Shown here: piece after piece, positions 41,102 to 41,164 of the stretch
How positions within the stretch are numbered: position 1 is the first letter of the stretch
Layout of the letters: each line of letters starts with the position of its first letter
NCBI GenBank assembly: GCA_004020315.1
Contig: SAQG01000047.1
Span: 1 to 41,164, forward strand
Length of the DNA: 41,164 nucleotides
From: Mesorhizobium sp.
Lineage (GTDB): Bacteria > Pseudomonadota > Alphaproteobacteria > Rhizobiales > Rhizobiaceae
Direction: 5' to 3'
Program-made: the position numbers and the translations under genes
Notes under the pieces: model-generated
Seen by the model: only the letters and a program-made list of their open reading frames with translations
Database searches by the model: none
What the model was told of the DNA's origin: nothing

Positions 41102-41164
41102 ATGCTGATCCGTAACCATCCGGTGTGGGCCGCGGCAGAGGCGCTTTTGCGTGTTAGACTGCTT
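41102..41164 (+). CDS. 5' end of a gene cut by the window edge
   Basis: An ATG at 41102 with AGGAG at proper distance opens a frame that stays open to the end (21 codons, MLIRNHPVWAAAEALLRVRL). Too short to identify. Confidence 0.45.
   Translation, partial: MLIRNHPVWAAAEALLRVRLL

Noticed and set aside
1..41164. CRISPR arrays, tRNA or rRNA genes
   Set aside because: No regularly spaced repeats and no cloverleaf or ribosomal RNA sequence were recognised when reading through; a tRNA scan could not be run.

Overview
The window looks like a piece of a GC-rich alphaproteobacterial chromosome or island of the order Hyphomicrobiales (Rhizobiales), most like Mesorhizobium and other Phyllobacteriaceae. 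The basis is the fixNOQP-fixGHIS order, a cysteine-cluster FnrN-type regulator, FixL/FixJ, the NnrR box type TTGCG-N4-CGCAA, and codon and base composition. This is recognition by eye; no database search was run.

Left part (1-4.3 kb): accessory DNA with the flavour of an integrative or conjugative element. It holds a tightly overlapped three-gene operon of unknown function running off the left edge, a frameshifted ssb remnant, a helix-turn-helix protein, a two-domain XRE regulator, a cysteine-rich exported protein and a short intact ssb. Three copies of a 16-bp AT-rich motif lie near gene starts here and may be operators. From 4.3 to 6.9 kb comes a Cpx-like envelope-stress unit (Spy-like protein, OmpR-type regulator, histidine kinase).

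Scar zone (7-12.8 kb): an IS66-family element (7633-10126) with a perfect 8-bp target duplication and a broken tnpC. Next to it are a truncated VOC-fold gene, a two-gene module of small unknown proteins whose ribosome binding site lies in a hairpin, a decayed P63C-domain gene and an intact tspO.

Middle (12.8-16.4 kb): an AcoR-like activator without an AAA+ domain, an aldehyde dehydrogenase, a DUF779 protein and a two-helix potassium channel.

Core (16.4-33.8 kb): a microaerobic respiration and denitrification block. It runs hemN, fnrN, a hemerythrin-like protein, fixNOQP (cbb3 oxidase), fixGHIS (its maturation), nirK-nirV (copper nitrite reductase), nnrS, pseudoazurin, nnrR, then a minus-strand set of truncated haemoglobin, NsrR-like repressor, small membrane protein and DUF1858 protein. 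Right part (34-41 kb): a DUF6455 protein, two universal stress proteins (one frameshifted), fixL-fixJ, a c-type cytochrome, a phasin, and an SDR dehydrogenase pseudogene.

The genes are tied together by two families of palindromic boxes. FNR/FixK-type boxes (TTGAT-N4-RTCAA and close variants) precede hemN, the hemerythrin/fixN pair, fixG, DUF6455, usp/fixL and phasin/usp. NnrR-type boxes (TTGCG-N4-CGCAA) precede nirK, paz/nnrR and the DUF1858 gene. Four candidate gas sensors are encoded within 20 kb: FnrN (oxygen, Fe-S), FixL (oxygen, haem), NnrR (nitric oxide) and an NsrR-like protein (nitric oxide, Fe-S). No nitric oxide reductase (nor), nitrous oxide reductase (nos) or fixK is seen in the window.
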